DNA of 64,000 bases from Arthrobacter sp. ok362. GTDB taxonomy: Bacteria > Actinomycetota > Actinomycetes > Actinomycetales > Micrococcaceae. The translations under genes were made by a program, and so were the position numbers. Shown here piece after piece: positions 26,055 through 35,214 of the stretch. The first letter of the stretch is position 1. Each line of letters begins with the position of its first letter. Below the pieces are notes generated by a model. It was not told the DNA's origin and did no database searches. It worked only from the letters and a program-made list of their open reading frames with translations. Where the stretch lies: positions 1 through 64,000 of the forward strand of contig NZ_FNGC01000002.1 of the NCBI RefSeq assembly GCF_900102785.1, in the 5' to 3' direction.

Positions 26055-27274
26055 TGACTAATCCCAACGAGAACCTCCCGCAGCGCCTGACGGTGAGGGA
26101 CGTGCTCCCCGAGGACTCCGAGAACGCCCTGCTCATCGGACGGGTCTGGGACGTTGAAACCCGGGGCCCGCGCGTCGCGGCTTTCCGCGGGGAAGACGCC
26201 TTCGATCTGCAGCCCATCACCGCAACCGTGTCGGATCTGCTGGAATCCAAGACTCTCCTCGCGGACGTCAAAGCGGCCATGACGACGCCCCGCTGGCGCA
26301 CTGCGGACATCATCGACGCATCTATGTCCAGGGACCCGGAGCGCTCCCATTTGCTGGCTCCGGTAGATCTGCAGGTCATCAAGGCCTGCGGAGTGACCTT
26401 CGTGGACAGCATGATCGAACGCGTCATCGAGGAAAGGTCCGGAGGTAATCCGCAAAAGGCCGCAAACATACGGGGTCGTGTCGGCGCGGCCCTTGGCGGC
26501 AGCCTGGCAGGAGTACGGCCCGGCTCGAAAGAAGCCGTTGAAGCCAAGAAAGTGCTGATTGAGGAAGGGCTCTGGTCCCAGTACCTCGAAGTGGGCATTG
26601 GGCCGGACCCGGAGGTCTTTACCAAGGCACCCGTGCTCTCCTCGGTCGGAACAGGCGCCATGATCGGGATCCCCTCCTTCTCCTCATGGAACAACCCGGA
26701 ACCGGAGCTGGTGCTCCTCGTCAACTCGCGTGGAGCCGCTGTAGGGGCAACGCTCGGGAACGACGTGAACCTGCGCGATGTAGAGGGCCGCAGCGCACTC
26801 CTGCTGGGGAAGGCAAAGGACAACAACGCTTCCAGCTCGCTGGGCCCCCTCATTCGCCTCTTTGACGAGGACTTCACTTTGGAGACCCTCCGCACCGAGG
26901 AAATTCTGCTGAAGGTCCAAGGCCCGGACGGCTACCTGCTGACCGGGAACAGCAGCGTCGGCCGGATCAGCCGCAGTTTCGAAGAGCTGATTTCCGCGAC
27001 CCACGGCGACCACCACCAGTATCCGGACGGCTTCGCGTTGTACACCGGGACCCTGTTCGCCCCCACCCAGGACAGGGGCGAGCCCGGCCGAGGGTTTACT
27101 CACCTGATGGGCGACATCGTGGAAATTTCCAGCTCTCATCTTGGGACGCTGATTAACGAGGTGGGACCTACCGAAGAGCTGCCGCGCTGGAGCTACGGCA
27201 TCCGTGATCTGCTGGGCTATCTCCAGCGCACCGGGGCCGCCACCGCCACGCCGACATCTGCCGTGGGGGATTGA
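26054..27274 (+). CDS. FAH-family protein, probable 2-keto-3-deoxy acid dehydratase
   Basis: A 406-residue member of the fumarylacetoacetate hydrolase superfamily with an N-terminal extension of about 100 residues. KACGVTFVDSMIERVIEER, the metal-binding NNPEPELVLLV motif, ATLGNDVNLRDVEGRSALLLGKAKDNNASSS and FTHLMGDIVEISSSHLGTL are the conserved parts. Long FAH proteins of this sort next to the semialdehyde dehydrogenase act as 2-keto-3-deoxy-pentonate (or 5-keto-4-deoxyglucarate) dehydratases giving alpha-ketoglutarate semialdehyde. The assignment to pentonate or hexarate cannot be made from sequence alone. Confidence 0.8.
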   Translation: MTNPNENLPQRLTVRDVLPEDSENALLIGRVWDVETRGPRVAAFRGEDAFDLQPITATVSDLLESKTLLADVKAAMTTPRWRTADIIDASMSRDPERSHLLAPVDLQVIKACGVTFVDSMIERVIEERSGGNPQKAANIRGRVGAALGGSLAGVRPGSKEAVEAKKVLIEEGLWSQYLEVGIGPDPEVFTKAPVLSSVGTGAMIGIPSFSSWNNPEPELVLLVNSRGAAVGATLGNDVNLRDVEGRSALLLGKAKDNNASSSLGPLIRLFDEDFTLETLRTEEILLKVQGPDGYLLTGNSSVGRISRSFEELISATHGDHHQYPDGFALYTGTLFAPTQDRGEPGRGFTHLMGDIVEISSSHLGTLINEVGPTEELPRWSYGIRDLLGYLQRTGAATATPTSAVGD

Positions 27275-27292
27275 CCGGGGGAGCAGCTGAGC

Positions 27293-27342
27293 ACCTGTGC
27301 CGTGGCGACGTGGGCCGGTCCCGGCCCCGCCACGGCACAGGT
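27293..27342. terminator. strong bidirectional terminator-like hairpin
   Basis: A perfect 15-bp outer stem (27293-27307 with 27328-27342) contains a second inner stem GGGCCGG/CCGGCCC. It sits between the converging FAH-family gene and the GntR gene, so it can end transcription from both sides. There is no strong T-run on either side. Confidence 0.75.
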
Positions 27343-27346
27343 CTCA

Positions 27347-27400
27347 TCTCATTCTCAGACCGCTTCTCATTCTCATACCGCTTCTCATTCTCATACCGCT
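27347..27400. repeat. three 18-bp tandem repeats over the end of a GntR gene
   Basis: The unit TCTCATTCTCATACCGCT stands at 27365-27382 and 27383-27400, with a one-base variant (G for T) at 27347-27364. The third copy contains the stop codon of the GntR gene on the minus strand, so copies downstream are the result of expansion past the stop. Copy number may vary among strains. Confidence 0.9.
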
Positions 27401-28062
27401 TCGCGGAGCCAGGTCTCGACGCCGGAGATATGGACAGTCAGCAAGGCCCGGGCGAGCTCGCTATCGCCGCGAGCCAGCGCCTCCACGATGGCAGCGTGCT
27501 CGTCAACGGTTCGTGCGACCGCGCGTTCCTCGGTCAGGCCGCGCCAGATCCGGGCCCGCACGGTGCCGCTGGAGAGGCCGTCCAGAAGGCTTGCGAGGTA
27601 GCTGTTGCCGCTGGCGTGGGCAATGATGCGGTGGAATTCCAGGTCGTGGGAGACCAGTTCCTCCACCGAGGTGTCTTTCCGGACAGTGGCCATGCTTGCT
27701 CGGAGCAGGGCCAGCTGGTCACTGCTGATCCGGCTGGCGGCGATGGATGCAGCTGCCGGCTCCAGGATTCGACGTACCTCGAAGAGCTCGAGTACTGAGG
27801 TGTCCTGGTGCAGGTCCACGATGAAAGCCATCGCTTCTGACAGCAGCCGTGGCTCCAGGCTCGTCACGTAGGTGCCGTCGCCCCGGCGCACATCGAGGAC
27901 GCGGATGATTTCCAGGGCCTTGACCGCTTCGCGCAGCGAGCTCCGGGACAACCCGAGCTGCTCACTGAGTTCCTTCTCCGGCGGGAGGCGCTCTCCTGCC
28001 GACAGCCGTCCATCGAGGATCATTTCCTTGATCTTCAGGATCGCTTCATCCGTGACGGTCAT
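27391..28062 (-). CDS. GntR family regulator, FadR/FCD subfamily
   Basis: A 223-residue regulator. The N-terminus MTVTDEAILKIKEMILDGRL leads into a wHTH with LPPEKELSEQLGLSRSSLREAVKALE, and VRRGDGTYV is the wing. The FCD domain has EVRRILEPAAASIAA and HDLEFHRIIAHASGN. ATG 28071 is a second possible start. Unlike the other two GntR proteins here, it has the FadR-type PPEKELSEQLG recognition helix. It lies downstream of the SDR/FAH genes on the same strand and may regulate them. The stop codon lies in a tandem repeat. Confidence 0.9.
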   Translation of the reverse strand: MTVTDEAILKIKEMILDGRLSAGERLPPEKELSEQLGLSRSSLREAVKALEIIRVLDVRRGDGTYVTSLEPRLLSEAMAFIVDLHQDTSVLELFEVRRILEPAAASIAASRISSDQLALLRASMATVRKDTSVEELVSHDLEFHRIIAHASGNSYLASLLDGLSSGTVRARIWRGLTEERAVARTVDEHAAIVEALARGDSELARALLTVHISGVETWLREAV

Positions 28063-28150
28063 GAGCCTCATCCCCCCGGACAGGATTGTGGTTGACCCAC
28101 GCCGGGGCAGGGGTCACGCAGTGAACGGAACATCGTCAAGCGCCCAGTCC

Positions 28151-28909
28151 TCAGAACCGGGCAGCCGGCAGCCGCAGTGCCTGGAGGCCGCCGTCAACGG
28201 CTATGGACGTACCGGTGGTGGAGCCGGAGAGCGGGCTCGCCAGGTACACAACAGCGCCCGCGACTTCGTCCGCAGTAACCAGCCGGCCGTGCGGCTGCCG
28301 CCCGTTCAGGGCCAGGCGTTCGGCGTCGGGATCGACGGCGGCGTCCAGCAGCCGCCCGACCCAGGGCGTGTCCGCGGTGCCGGGGTTGACGCAGTTGACG
28401 CGGACTCCTTCGCGCAGGTGGTCAGCAGCCATGGCCTGGGTGAGAGAGAGTACTGCCCCCTTGGTGGCGCTGTAGAGGGCGCGTTGGGGCAGCCCGGCGG
28501 TGGCGGCAATGGAGCAAGTGTTCACGACGGCGGCCGACGGCGACTGGCGCAGCAGCGGCAGGGCGGCACGGGTAACACGGACCATCCCGACGACGTTGAT
28601 GTCCCAGACGCGGTGCCATTCGGCGTCGTCGTTATCCTCCACAGTGCCCAGGGCTCCCATGCCGGCGTTGTTGACAACGATATCCAGCCGCCCAAACGAG
28701 GCTCGCACCGCCTCGATGGCCGCGCGGACGGACGCATCGTTGGCGACGTCGCAGACCAGGCCGAGTTGGCCGTCCGGCACTCCGGTGGGAAGGAGGTCCA
28801 GTACGGCAACTTTGGCGCCGAACTCCTGCAGGCGGGCGGCAATGGCGGCGCCGATCCCGGATGCCCCACCAGTGACGACGGCGACGAGTTCATTCATTTC
28901 CTGGCCCAT
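28151..28909 (-). CDS. SDR family oxidoreductase, probable 2-keto-3-deoxy-L-fuconate dehydrogenase
   Basis: A 252-residue SDR starting at ATG 28909 behind AAGGAGG. It has VTGGASGIGAAIAARLQ, DLLP after strand 2 (NAD preference), NNAG, and YSATKGA with catalytic Tyr/Lys. The end VDGGLQALR rather than DGGW, together with the adjacent FAH-family hydrolase, matches the non-phosphorylating L-fucose/L-rhamnose route, in which a 2-keto-3-deoxy acid is oxidised to the 2,4-diketo acid. It would act on the product of the dehydratase at 16612. Substrate is inferred from context. Confidence 0.82.
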   Translation of the reverse strand: MGQEMNELVAVVTGGASGIGAAIAARLQEFGAKVAVLDLLPTGVPDGQLGLVCDVANDASVRAAIEAVRASFGRLDIVVNNAGMGALGTVEDNDDAEWHRVWDINVVGMVRVTRAALPLLRQSPSAAVVNTCSIAATAGLPQRALYSATKGAVLSLTQAMAADHLREGVRVNCVNPGTADTPWVGRLLDAAVDPDAERLALNGRQPHGRLVTADEVAGAVVYLASPLSGSTTGTSIAVDGGLQALRLPAARF

Positions 28910-28935
28910 TCAGGCCTCCTTGCTGGAGCTGGTGG

Positions 28936-29847
28936 CTACTTGGGTGCGGGTGCGGCGCCGGCCCGGACAGGCGGTCGCAGGACGGGGGTGCGCACGTATG
29001 TCTGGCGTTGCCGGCCCAGGCCCTCGATCTCGAGATCGACGATGTCGCCGTCCTGCAGGTAGGGGAAGCGGCCGGAGAGGGCCACGCCTTCCGGGGTGCC
29101 GGTGAGGATGACGTCTCCCGGTTCCAGCAGCATGTACTGGCTCACGTGGTGCACCACCGTCGCGACGTCGAAGATCAGATCCGCGGTGTTCGAATCCTGG
29201 CGCTCTTCCCCGTTCACCCAGCTGCGCAGCCGAAGGTTTCCGGCATCCACTTCATCGGCCGGCACGAGCCAGGGCCCCAGCGGTGTGGACTTAGGCAGTG
29301 ATTTGCCCTTGGTCCATTGCCCGGCCGCGCCCGGAAGCTGATACTCACGCTCGGAAAGGTCATTGGCGACGAGGTAGCCCGCGACGGCGTTCATCGCCTC
29401 TGCGGCATTATCCAGGTAGCTGGCTTCCCTGCCGATCACGATCCCCAACTCCACTTCCCAGTCGTACTTGCGGCTGCCCGGCGGTATCGGGGCGTCGTCG
29501 CAAGGGCCGGTGACGGTGTTGTTCGGTTTCAGAAAGACCACCGGGGTTTCAGGCGCAGCGGCCCCCGACTCCGCAGCGTGGGCCGCATAGTTCATGCCGA
29601 TGCAAATCACGTTGTTGGGCCTGGCGAGAGGGGTTCCTATCCGCAGACCGCCTGCCCCGGGCAGGACGGGCAGGGCGCCCGCCGTAAGGGCGGCGCGGAG
29701 CCGGGCAACGCCGTCGGCAGCCAAGAATGCCCCGTCGATGTCGGCGGTGATGCTGCTCGCGTCATACGCCTCTTCCTCGCCGTTCACCGCCGCTGCGTAG
29801 ATGACGGGTATTTCATGCCCTGCTGGTCCCAGCCGTGCGATTTTCAC
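28936..29847 (-). CDS. FAH-family hydrolase, probable 2,4-diketo-3-deoxy-L-fuconate hydrolase
   Basis: A 303-residue fumarylacetoacetate hydrolase family protein. Conserved segments are ICIGMNYAAHAAESG, KYDWEVELGIVIG with the metal-binding Glu residues, YLVANDLSEREYQ, GKSLPKSTPLGPWLV and LEPGDVILTGTPEGVALS. In the known L-rhamnose/L-fucose pathway an enzyme of this class splits 2,4-diketo-3-deoxy acid to pyruvate plus L-lactate. Start is GTG 29847 with AAAGGA upstream. It is 26 bases upstream of the SDR, in one transcription unit. Confidence 0.82.
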   Translation of the reverse strand: MKIARLGPAGHEIPVIYAAAVNGEEEAYDASSITADIDGAFLAADGVARLRAALTAGALPVLPGAGGLRIGTPLARPNNVICIGMNYAAHAAESGAAAPETPVVFLKPNNTVTGPCDDAPIPPGSRKYDWEVELGIVIGREASYLDNAAEAMNAVAGYLVANDLSEREYQLPGAAGQWTKGKSLPKSTPLGPWLVPADEVDAGNLRLRSWVNGEERQDSNTADLIFDVATVVHHVSQYMLLEPGDVILTGTPEGVALSGRFPYLQDGDIVDLEIEGLGRQRQTYVRTPVLRPPVRAGAAPAPK

Positions 29848-30155
29848 TCTTGTCGTATCCTTTCGGGCGCTTCATGGGTGCGTGTCGTGAACGTCGAAAC
29901 ACAGCAAACATCGGAGTTGTGAGCGGGAGCGGTCATTACCCGACCTGTTCTCCAGCCAACTGTAATGGGAAACTGAATATCAGCAAAGCAAGACATCCGA
30001 TGTTTCGCTCGCCTTTTCCTGGCGGGGCCTGAGCCGCGCGAATCCGCCCGGTCCCTTCGGGCCCCGGGCGGGACGCCTTCCCATCCAGGCGCGAACAAGG
30101 AATGATCGTATTGATCAGTAGACTTACTAATCTGGATACGACTGAAGGAGCGATT
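29848..30155. promoter_or_regulatory. divergent intergenic region, FAH hydrolase and Zn-dehydrogenase
   Basis: These 308 bases separate two divergent starts. A GC-rich inverted repeat (CCGCCCGG at 30044-30051 with CCGGGCGG at 30064-30071) lies in the middle. The operator seen at 23614 and 24476 is not repeated here. No gene is supported. Confidence 0.4.
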
Positions 30156-31331
30156 ATGAGGGCACTTACCTGGCAGGGAAAGCGGTCGGTCAGCGTGGAG
30201 ATGGTTCCGGATCCGGTCATTGAGAAGGGGACGGATGCCATCGTCAGGATCACTTCAACGGCGATTTGCGGCTCAGACCTCCACCTGTACGAGGTCCTTG
30301 GCCCCTATATGAAGGCCGGCGACATCCTGGGCCACGAACCCATGGGTGTCGTTGAGGAGGTGGGCTCCGAAGTCAGGAACCTCAAGCCGGGCGACAGAGT
30401 GGTCATCCCCTTCAACATCTCCTGCGGCCATTGCTGGATGTGCAAACAGGGGCTGCAGTCCCAGTGCGAAACCACCCAGGTCCATGCCCACAACAGCGGG
30501 GCAAGCCTGTTCGGGTTCTCCGAGCTCTACGGGTCGGTCCCCGGCGGGCAGGCGGAATACCTGCGCGTGCCCCACGCCGACTACGGACCGATAAAGGTCG
30601 GGCACGAACTGCCCGATGAGAGGTACCTCTACCTCTCCGATATTCTTCCCACCGCCTGGCAGGGAGTGAAATACGCGGACGTCCCCGCCGGCGGCACACT
30701 GGCCGTCTTTGGGCTCGGGCCGGTGGGGCAGTTCGCCAGCCGGGTCGGTCGACACCTGGGCCAGCGGGTCATCGCCGTCGAGCCGGTTCCAGAACGCCGC
30801 CGCATGGCAGAGCGGCACGGAGTGGAAACGATTGACTTCACAAAAGACGTCGGTGACCAGCTTCGCGAGATGACCGGCGGAAGGGGACCCGACGCGGTCG
30901 TCGACGCCGTCGGCATGGAAGCGCATCATTCCCCCGTCGGCGCCTTTGCACAGAATGCGGTGGGGCTCTTGCCGGATGCACTGGCAAAGAAGGCCATGGA
31001 GACTACCGGCGTGGACCGCATGACGGTCCTCCACGCAGCGATCGACTCCGTGCGCCGGGGAGGCACCGTCTCGCTAAGCGGCGTTTACGGGGGCACTGCG
31101 AGCCCCATGCCGCTGCTGACCATGTTCGACAAACAGATCCAACTCCGGATGGGCCAGTGCAACGTCCGCCGGTGGACGGACGAGCTGCTCCCGATCGTGG
31201 AAGATCCCGCAGACCCGCTCGGCGTCATGGACCTGAAAACTCACGAGGTCGACCTCGACGGCGCCGCGGCCGCCTACGAGATCTTCCAGAAAAAGGAAGA
31301 CGGCTGCATCAAGGTGGTCCTGAAGCCGTAG
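30156..31331 (+). CDS. zinc-dependent alcohol dehydrogenase (formaldehyde dehydrogenase-like group)
   Basis: A 391-residue medium-chain dehydrogenase. ATG 30156 follows GAAGGAG and is preferred over the open frame 54 bases upstream. Catalytic zinc ligands lie in AICGSDLHLYE and ILGHEPMG, and the structural zinc site is SCGHCWMCKQGLQSQC. The NAD loop is GLGPVGQFASR. The insert around DAVGMEAHHSP and the length put it with glutathione-independent formaldehyde dehydrogenase-like enzymes of unknown alcohol substrate. A copy of the genome's repeated hairpin follows its stop. Confidence 0.87.
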   Translation: MRALTWQGKRSVSVEMVPDPVIEKGTDAIVRITSTAICGSDLHLYEVLGPYMKAGDILGHEPMGVVEEVGSEVRNLKPGDRVVIPFNISCGHCWMCKQGLQSQCETTQVHAHNSGASLFGFSELYGSVPGGQAEYLRVPHADYGPIKVGHELPDERYLYLSDILPTAWQGVKYADVPAGGTLAVFGLGPVGQFASRVGRHLGQRVIAVEPVPERRRMAERHGVETIDFTKDVGDQLREMTGGRGPDAVVDAVGMEAHHSPVGAFAQNAVGLLPDALAKKAMETTGVDRMTVLHAAIDSVRRGGTVSLSGVYGGTASPMPLLTMFDKQIQLRMGQCNVRRWTDELLPIVEDPADPLGVMDLKTHEVDLDGAAAAYEIFQKKEDGCIKVVLKP

Positions 31332-31354
31332 CGAAGATGCCCCAACCAAGCGCA

Positions 31355-31390
31355 AGCGGACGACGGCGGGAAGTCCCGCCGTCGTCCGCT
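31355..31390. terminator. perfect hairpin, second copy of the repeated palindrome
   Basis: A 16-bp perfect stem around a 4-base loop, with the same stem sequence as 643-680. It lies 24 bases after the alcohol dehydrogenase stop and before the converging cytochrome gene. Loop and flanks differ between the copies. The gap 31391-31483 carries no gene. Confidence 0.7.
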
Positions 31391-31483
31391 ACGTTGTTTG
31401 GTTGCCGCCATGCGGTGAGGATCCCGCGCTAGCGCGCCTGAGCGGTGTCTGGCGCGGGATCCTCCCGGTGTAGGCGGTGAAGC

Positions 31484-33127
31484 CTAACGGCTGCTCACCT
31501 GACCGAACAGCTTCGCGATTGGTGCGAGCACGAGCGGGCGGGCGGCGTACCAACCGGCCGCCGTGACGGCGATGGCGGCCGCGAAGAGCCAGAACCCGAC
31601 CCAGTTCACCACGTCGGTGCCGCTGAACATGTGGTTCAGGTTGCGCAGCGCACCGGTCGCGAACACCAGGAACACGTGGATGAGAATGAACAGCACGAAA
31701 AACAGCATCGTCGGGAAGTGAATCGCACGCGCAACCTCCACCGGGTAGACCTTGTTCAGGGTCTTCGCGTTCTTCGGCCAGAACTCGCTCATGCGCACAC
31801 CGGTGATCGCCGCGAGCGGGGCCGCGATGAACACCACGAGGAAGTACATGATCTGCTGCAGGCTGTTGTAGTTCACCCAGCCGGTCTCAACGGGCCAGTC
31901 GAGTGTCATGTACTGCAGGAGCGCGGAGAGCGCGTTCGGGAACGCCTCCCAGCTGGTCGGTACGAGTCGCATCCAGCGGCCGGAGGCAAACAGCAGCACC
32001 ACAAAGATGAGTCCGTTGACCAGCCACAAAATGTCGAGCGACTGGTGCAGCCAGAGGTTGATGCTGATCTTCTTGCCACCGCGCTTCGGCGTCCAGAACG
32101 CCGGCGGCTTCTGCTCGGTGCGCACTTGATAGCCGGAGCGAATGATGAGCACCATCAGGAAGATGTTGAAGAAGTGCGCCCACTGGGCCCACCACGGGAA
32201 TCCGGGCTCGGCTGTGTCGGGCAGCTGATACGCGCCGGGGTACCTCTCGAGGAACTCTGGCACGCCCGGCAGCGTCGTCACACCGCGCGCTGCGAGCACA
32301 AGAATCGCTGCGGCGGCCACGGCGCCGACCGCGAGGAGCACGACGAGCTTGATCCACTGACCCAGGGTGCGCGAACCGTAGAGCCTTGCCTCGGCCTTTG
32401 GCCTCACGGGCTTTTCAGGCGCGACGGACTGTGCCGCCGATGCTGGGGCGGCTGTGACCGCGGGTGCACTCGCGGTCCCCGGTGGCTCCGCCTCGGCAAC
32501 AGCCTCCACCACGCTGGCAGCCGGGGCGTGGGCCTGGGCAATGTGTTCGGGAGCTGCCTGCATCGAAGGGGCGGCGGCGACCGCCGGGGCAAGTCCAGCG
32601 GGCGGCCACGGTTCACCATTGGGGACACGGGGAAGCCCGCGACGAAGCGAGGTGGTCCCCATCGTCAGAGTGGCGGGTGCGGTGGCCGGAGCAGCTGCCG
32701 GCGACGTCGCTGCCGGCACTGCTTTCTCAGCGACATCTGCAGCAGCATCTGCGGCGGGCGTGGGCGTGGGCGTGGCGCCTGCAGCGGGAGCCCCGGACAG
32801 AGCCGCCACTGATACCGAAACCTCGCCCTTTGGCGGCCAGGGCTCGCCGCCCGGCACGCGCGGCAGGCCACGGCGCAGGCGCCGCGGCACCGCGGCGCCT
32901 GCGTTCACGGCAGGGACCGGACCGGGCAACGCCGCACCCAGTGCCTTTTCCTGGGCAGCAGCGGCGGCGACCGATTCCTCCCCGGAAACAGACTCCGACG
33001 GTGCTGCCGCTTCCGCTGCCGCTCCTTCCGTGGCAATGTGTGCGGGCGCCTGGCCTGCTGCGGGCCAGGGTTCTCCGCCTGCGACGCGCGGCAGGCCCCG
33101 CCGGATAGACCGAGACAGAGTTGCCAT
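31484..33127 (-). CDS. cytochrome b/b6-domain membrane protein with triple RRGLPRV.GEPWP motif
   Basis: A 547-residue two-part protein. Residues 1-245 are Ala/Pro-rich and disordered-looking but hold three copies of a 14-residue motif (9-22, 85-98, 162-175) about 77 residues apart. Residues 255-547 form a b561-like cytochrome with some five membrane helices and His at about 318, 361, 470 and 484, enough for two hemes b. It starts 2 bases after etfA, so it likely takes electrons from EtfAB to quinone. Such a fusion of a repeated-motif tail to cytochrome b is not one whose function I know. Confidence 0.8.
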   Translation of the reverse strand: MATLSRSIRRGLPRVAGGEPWPAAGQAPAHIATEGAAAEAAAPSESVSGEESVAAAAAQEKALGAALPGPVPAVNAGAAVPRRLRRGLPRVPGGEPWPPKGEVSVSVAALSGAPAAGATPTPTPAADAAADVAEKAVPAATSPAAAPATAPATLTMGTTSLRRGLPRVPNGEPWPPAGLAPAVAAAPSMQAAPEHIAQAHAPAASVVEAVAEAEPPGTASAPAVTAAPASAAQSVAPEKPVRPKAEARLYGSRTLGQWIKLVVLLAVGAVAAAAILVLAARGVTTLPGVPEFLERYPGAYQLPDTAEPGFPWWAQWAHFFNIFLMVLIIRSGYQVRTEQKPPAFWTPKRGGKKISINLWLHQSLDILWLVNGLIFVVLLFASGRWMRLVPTSWEAFPNALSALLQYMTLDWPVETGWVNYNSLQQIMYFLVVFIAAPLAAITGVRMSEFWPKNAKTLNKVYPVEVARAIHFPTMLFFVLFILIHVFLVFATGALRNLNHMFSGTDVVNWVGFWLFAAAIAVTAAGWYAARPLVLAPIAKLFGQVSSR

Positions 33128-33129
33128 CG

Positions 33130-34113
33130 CTACTTCTTCCGAGCCTCAAGTGCGCTGATCAGCTGGGGGACAACCTTGAAGACGTCGCCCACCACACCGA
33201 AGTCGGCGATCTCGAAGATCGGCGCGTCCCCGTCCTTGTTGATGGCGACGATCGTCTTCGCGGTCTGCATCCCGGCCCGGTGCTGGATCGCGCCGGAAAT
33301 GCCGAGCGCGATATACAACTGTGACGACACGGAAACCCCGGTCTGGCCCACCTGATGTGACTGCGGGATGTAGCCCGCATCCACCGCGGCACGCGAAGCA
33401 CCAATGGCAGCGCCGAGGGTATCGGCGAGCTGTCCCACGAGGGCGAACTGTTCCTCCGACCCGAGGCCGCGGCCACCCGCGACAACCTTCGCGGCGCCAC
33501 GCAGCTCCGGCCGCGAGGTGGCGGCAACTGCCTCCTCGAACGAGTCGATCCGCGCGGCCAGCTTCCCGGAGGGCGTGACTGCCAGAGTCTCCGACGCTTC
33601 CGGCTGAGCCGTAGCACGCGCCTCGATGGAGCCCTGGCGGACCGTAATGACCGGCGCCCCGAACGTGGCCGTGGACGTCACGTTGTAGGCACCCCCGTAG
33701 ACGGAGTGGTGTGCCACGACCCCCTCGTCATCACGTGACACACCGATCGCATCGGCGGAAATCGCCGCCCGCGAACGGGCAGCGTAACGGCCGGCAAGGT
33801 CGCGCCCATTCAGGGAATGCGAAATCAGGATCGCTTCTGGCTGCACCTGCTCCACAGCGGCGGCAAGCGCGTCAACGCTCGGCACTCCGAGCGCGGCGGG
33901 ATCCGGAGTCTCAGCGATCAGTACGCGCGCGGCACCTAGGGCCGCGGCCTCCGCGGCGGCGGCGCTCCCGGCGCCGGGTGCGGCAAGGACCAACGCAACT
34001 GGCGTGCCAGCCGCAGCGGCCGCGCCGAAGAGTCCGGCCGCAGCCTTCTCGAGTTCACCGGAAGCCCGGGCTTCGACGACGACGAGGATTGCGTCACGAG
34101 GGAAGTCAGTCAT
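33130..34113 (-). CDS. etfA: electron transfer flavoprotein subunit alpha
   Basis: A 327-residue ETF alpha subunit, which binds FAD and passes electrons from dehydrogenases to the membrane. The C-terminal FAD domain has [39 protein letters not shown] and [17 protein letters not shown], all signature segments. The N-terminal domain is Ala-rich. Ends 2 bases before the cytochrome gene and begins 11 bases after etfB. All three are likely one operon. Confidence 0.95.
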   Translation of the reverse strand: MTDFPRDAILVVVEARASGELEKAAAGLFGAAAAAGTPVALVLAAPGAGSAAAAEAAALGAARVLIAETPDPAALGVPSVDALAAAVEQVQPEAILISHSLNGRDLAGRYAARSRAAISADAIGVSRDDEGVVAHHSVYGGAYNVTSTATFGAPVITVRQGSIEARATAQPEASETLAVTPSGKLAARIDSFEEAVAATSRPELRGAAKVVAGGRGLGSEEQFALVGQLADTLGAAIGASRAAVDAGYIPQSHQVGQTGVSVSSQLYIALGISGAIQHRAGMQTAKTIVAINKDGDAPIFEIADFGVVGDVFKVVPQLISALEARKK

Positions 34114-34124
34114 GTCGTTTTTCC

Positions 34125-34901
34125 TTACGCCAGTCGGTTTTCGATCAGGAAGTCAGCGAGCTTCTCGCCGGCATCACCCTCGTCAAGGATCTTGACGCCC
34201 GCCGCACGCGGAGGCTTCTCGGCAATGGTCAGCATGATCGAACGCGCCGCTTCCGGGTTGTCTGCCGTAATCCCGAGGTCTGCCAGGGTCAGCACCTCAA
34301 GGGGCTTCTTCTTCGCGGCCATGATGCCTTTGAAGTTCGGGAAGCGTGGCCCGGGAAGCGCCTCGGTAATGGAAATCACCGCGGGCAGGTCCGCGGAAAC
34401 CGTCTGAACGCCGGAATCAACGGGCCTGGAGCCGGACACCGCGCCGTCGCTGATTTTCACGGAGCTGAGGCCGGTGGCGTGCGGCACGTCCAGCAGTTCT
34501 GCCAGCATCGCGGGAATCATCCCGCCGGATCCATCGGTGGAGACGTTGCCGGTGATCACCAGGTCAAACCCCATGCGACGGACCGCCGCCGCGAGGGTTT
34601 CGGCGGTCAGCCCAAGATCCGCGCCCCGGAGCGCCTCGTCAGAGACGTGGGTGGCGCTTGCCGCGCCCATCGCAAGACCCTTGCGGATCGTCGCCGTCGC
34701 ACCTTCGGGGGCGAGGGAGAGGACGGCGACCTCAGTGCCCGGGTTCGCGTCGGCGTATTTCAGTGCCAGCTCCAAGGCCCGCTCACCAATCTCATCAATG
34801 ACTGTCTCGCTGGCCTCCCGGTCGGCGAGACCTGTTTCCAGGTTCAGTTTTCGGTCCCCGTACGTGTCGGGGACCTCCTTGACTAGGACGATAATCTTCA
34901 T
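34125..34901 (-). CDS. etfB: electron transfer flavoprotein subunit beta
   Basis: A 258-residue ETF beta subunit. ATG 34901 is chosen because AGGAAGAG precedes it and the family N-terminus [15 protein letters not shown] begins there; the open frame continues upstream without coding character. AAETVRRM-type helix, [20 protein letters not shown] and [20 protein letters not shown] are conserved parts, the last forming the recognition loop for partner dehydrogenases. No dehydrogenase or FixC-like quinone oxidoreductase is encoded next to it, so the partner is not local. Confidence 0.95.
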   Translation of the reverse strand: MKIIVLVKEVPDTYGDRKLNLETGLADREASETVIDEIGERALELALKYADANPGTEVAVLSLAPEGATATIRKGLAMGAASATHVSDEALRGADLGLTAETLAAAVRRMGFDLVITGNVSTDGSGGMIPAMLAELLDVPHATGLSSVKISDGAVSGSRPVDSGVQTVSADLPAVISITEALPGPRFPNFKGIMAAKKKPLEVLTLADLGITADNPEAARSIMLTIAEKPPRAAGVKILDEGDAGEKLADFLIENRLA

Positions 34902-35214
34902 CGATGGCTCTTCCTGTGGCGGGCATGCCTCGATAGAGGAGACATGACGAATCTCCATAGAGTCTACGAAAGTCGGGCCCGTGCTCGCTGACAGAGTCCG
35001 TGTCGTGAAATGGAGTCCGTAGTCTTCGTCCTTGGCGGTGCTTGTGCCGAGGGTGATCAGAGCTCCTTTCGGGACCTGGCGCTGCACGCCAAAGCAGGAT
35101 CGGCAAGATCGCGGCGCAACGGGCCAGCCGCCGATTCCTACGCGCTGTTCTGCGGCGGCCCGAGCATCCTCGAGTGGGCGTACCCCAGTTGTTGGTTTGA
35201 GCTCTCTTTAGGGG
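34902..35214. promoter_or_regulatory. intergenic region upstream of etfB
   Basis: A 313-base gap between the etfB start and the stop of the GH32 gene upstream on the same strand. It must contain the etfBA promoter and any GH32 terminator. I see no convincing promoter pair, hairpin or small gene. Confidence 0.3.
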
